Positions 5,915 to 7,033 of a stretch of 7,033 nucleotides of DNA are shown here, one piece after another. Within the stretch, counting starts at the first letter, position 1; every line of letters begins with the position of its first letter. The stretch spans positions 1-7,033 of the forward strand of contig JAKBRJ010000029.1 of NCBI GenBank assembly GCA_021834785.1. Direction: 5' to 3'. The notes beneath the pieces are model-generated. The model had not been told where the DNA came from. It searched no databases and saw only the letters and a program-made list of their open reading frames with translations. This DNA is from Microcaldota archaeon. Lineage in GTDB: Archaea; Micrarchaeota; Micrarchaeia; Micrarchaeales; Micrarchaeaceae. The position numbers and the translations under genes were made by a program.

Positions 5915-5930
5915 GGATAAATATTTATCC
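5915..5930 (-). promoter_or_regulatory. Palindromic TATA element upstream of the 163-residue protein gene
   Basis: GGATAAATATTTATCC is a perfect 16-base palindrome containing an archaeal box A, centred about 22 bases before the ATG at 5900. A leaderless mRNA is likely. The symmetry could also bind a dimeric regulator or allow firing in both directions, though no plus-strand gene follows. Confidence 0.6.
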
Positions 5931-5945
5931 TTTCTGTATATGTTT

Positions 5946-5966
5946 TATGCCTGTGTATCTGGCATA
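5946..5966. repeat. Short inverted repeat between ppa and the helical-protein gene
   Basis: TATGCC (5946-5951) and GGCATA (5961-5966) are exact inverted copies around a 9-base spacer. In the ppa transcript it would form a weak 6-bp hairpin about 26 bases after the stop with no T-run directly behind it. It lies about 16 bases beyond the palindromic TATA element, where an upstream regulator could bind. It may be chance. Confidence 0.25.
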
Positions 5967-5991
5967 TTTAATTGCGCAGCATATTGATTTA

Positions 5992-6483
5992 TTAAGGCTT
6001 TCTGCTTCTCATCGATTTGCGTATCTCGATTATGGCTTCGGCGCTGCTGCCTTGGCCTTTTATTTTTGTCCATCTGCCCTCCATCCCGTACTTATTGTGT
6101 TCAAGCATGTACGATAGCTTTGCAATCTCATCATTTCCTAGTTCCAGAAATTCATTGAAGCTGTCCATCCCCCTGTTTGAAGCGTCGACAGCAATTATTT
6201 TATTGTCGGAGCCCATCTCATCTTCTACATATAGTACGCCCACTGGGCGTATGCGGATTGTTGCACCGAGCTTGAGGCGCTTGTTGCTCATTACAAAGAC
6301 ATCAAGAGGGTCGCCGTCCTCGCTCATTGTGCCGTGTATGAATCCATAGTTAAAGCGCTTTGGCAGAGGCAGCGCGGATTTCCTGTGCACTATCAACCTT
6401 CCGCGCTTCTCGTCATACACATGCTTTACTGATGAGCCGGCAAGCATCTCTATATATGCATCAAATATCTCCATATGCATCAT
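5992..6483 (-). CDS. ppa: Family I inorganic pyrophosphatase-like protein, altered active site
   Basis: Family I soluble pyrophosphatases hydrolyse PPi to two phosphates and pull biosynthesis forward. The 163 residues (family about 170-180) align without gaps over the core: signature DGDPLDV at 56-62 with the three metal Asp, RPVGVLYVEDEMGSDNK at 79-95 giving D88, E89, D93 and K95 (E. coli D97, E98, D102, K104), and E12, K20, R34, Y46 and K131 matching E20, K29, R43, Y55 and K142. Three usually conserved positions differ: E31 is V22, Y51 is K42 and Y141 is N130. It may be a divergent PPase or have changed substrate. The start is ATG 6483, with further ATGs at codons 2 and 4 and an in-frame TAA just upstream. 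Lies 18 bases after ndk and is probably co-transcribed with it. Confidence 0.87.
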   Translation of the reverse strand: MMHMEIFDAYIEMLAGSSVKHVYDEKRGRLIVHRKSALPLPKRFNYGFIHGTMSEDGDPLDVFVMSNKRLKLGATIRIRPVGVLYVEDEMGSDNKIIAVDASNRGMDSFNEFLELGNDEIAKLSYMLEHNKYGMEGRWTKIKGQGSSAEAIIEIRKSMRSRKP

Positions 6484-6501
6484 GCATTAAACTTGTATTT
6501 G

Positions 6502-6508
6502 TCACCTT
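6502..6508 (-). promoter_or_regulatory. SD-like AAGGTGA at the ndk stop, ahead of ppa
   Basis: The minus strand reads AAGGTGA, a strong match to the anti-SD complement, overlapping the ndk TGA. It lies 18 bases before the first ppa ATG, farther than usual, so it may couple translation loosely or be coincidental. Confidence 0.3.
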
Positions 6509-7033
6509 ATTAGGCTTTTTACATAGTCTGTGGAATCGAGCATTTCCTTAGGGGACATGTTGAAGATACTATAAAGCTCTGTGCAGAGTTCCTCTGTGCT
6601 GAGAGGCGTATGCACTACATTATCTAGTGGTTTGTTGTATAATAGTATGTCGGCTACGGTCATTCCGGTAGAAAATTCGTGCCTTAACGTGCCTCTGCCT
6701 GAGATTGACGGATCGGAAGCGCCGCGCAACGATCGTAGTTTTGATAACGCATCCCTTCCTACTATTATCAAAACTCTAAATTCTTTGCCAGGATAATCCC
6801 TTAGCTCTTTGTCACGTATCATCATGCCTAGTTCTTCCTCTGATTTTGATGTGAATCCCATGCCCTCAAGTTTTGCTTTTGTTTCAGGGTTTTGCATTCT
6901 TATTGATGCAAGAACCTTCTTACCTACTTCTACAAGCTTGTTTGGGCCACCATAATGCTCAAGTATATGCTCCTTCTTTATGGTTATGTTTGTATCGCGT
7001 ATTATGGTCAGGCCATTATTATTGCAGTAGGAA
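6502..7033 (-). CDS. ndk: Nucleoside diphosphate kinase-like protein, N-terminus cut by window edge
   Basis: NDK moves the gamma phosphate between NTPs and NDPs through a phospho-histidine. The frame stays open to the right edge, giving 176 visible residues; the N-terminal strand with the catalytic lysine (family IKPDxV) lies beyond it. Seen in fragment numbering: NNGLTIIRDTNITIKKEHILEHYGG at 5-29 (family F-GLKI...HY), KEFRVLIIVGRDALSKLRSLRGASDPS at 83-109 (family PVVAMVLEGxNAVxxxRxLxGATxP), GRGTLRHEF at 112-120 (family PGTIRGDF) and NVVH at 138-141, His141 (codon 6610-6612) being the nucleophile. The usual H-[GA]-S-D after it reads HTPLS. HY to EFRVLIIV is about 30 residues longer than in common NDKs, resembling the long form seen in some archaea. 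Beginning at the ATG at 6895-6897 would lose the family N-terminus, so that codon is internal. First of a pair with ppa. Confidence 0.83.
   Translation of the reverse strand, partial: SYCNNNGLTIIRDTNITIKKEHILEHYGGPNKLVEVGKKVLASIRMQNPETKAKLEGMGFTSKSEEELGMMIRDKELRDYPGKEFRVLIIVGRDALSKLRSLRGASDPSISGRGTLRHEFSTGMTVADILLYNKPLDNVVHTPLSTEELCTELYSIFNMSPKEMLDSTDYVKSLIR

Noticed and set aside
6895..6897. ATG as the start of a complete 131-residue protein
   Set aside because: The frame continues upstream to the window edge and encodes NDK-like sequence (GLTIIRD...HYGG), so this Met is internal.
1..7033. tRNA genes, C/D-box RNAs, CRISPR arrays or transposon ends
   Set aside because: I looked for cloverleaf ends, C and D boxes in gaps, regularly spaced repeats and terminal inverted repeats. 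None was found; TGATGA hits fall inside coding genes.

Overview
The window looks archaeal. It carries a PCNA sliding clamp, an archaeal RNase P zinc-ribbon subunit, the radical-SAM tRNA-wyosine enzyme Taw1, an archaeal-type threonyl-tRNA editing domain and an isoprenyl diphosphate synthase. TATA-like boxes lie about 22-29 bases before several start codons, which suggests leaderless first genes. Codon choice (many ATA, AGG and AGA) and a moderate, AT-leaning composition fit. The long-form nucleoside diphosphate kinase and compact layout would suit a DPANN/Micrarchaeota-like or related small-genome archaeon, but the lineage cannot be fixed from sequence reading alone.

Layout: (1) 1-945, minus strand: a polyprenyl (probably geranylgeranyl) diphosphate synthase whose C-terminus runs off the left edge. 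It is divergent from (2) 1051-3886, plus strand: PCNA, a free-standing ThrRS editing domain, a DJ-1/PfpI-like protein, RNase P component 4 and an AIM24-family protein. (3) 3891-7033, minus strand, convergent with the AIM24 gene across a gap of only 4 bases. Read in transcription order from the right this block holds a nucleoside diphosphate kinase (5' end off the window), an inorganic pyrophosphatase-like protein, an unrecognised helical protein, a HIT-family protein and Taw1.

Functionally the window is mostly housekeeping: membrane lipid precursor synthesis, DNA replication, tRNA processing and quality control (RNase P, Thr-tRNA editing, wyosine synthesis) and nucleotide/phosphate handling (NDK, PPase, HIT). 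I see no tRNA, rRNA, CRISPR array, transposon or other mobile element. Intergenic gaps are short, the largest being 105 bases, and hold TATA-like boxes, Shine-Dalgarno-like sites and T-tracts.

No clear new multi-gene system is visible. The points most worth a second look are: the split-off ThrRS editing domain; the adjacent NDK and PPase, both altered at family signature residues; the unrecognised 163-residue protein, whose start is framed by a 16-bp palindromic TATA element and a run of eight T; and the recurring leaderless promoter layout with three non-ATG starts.
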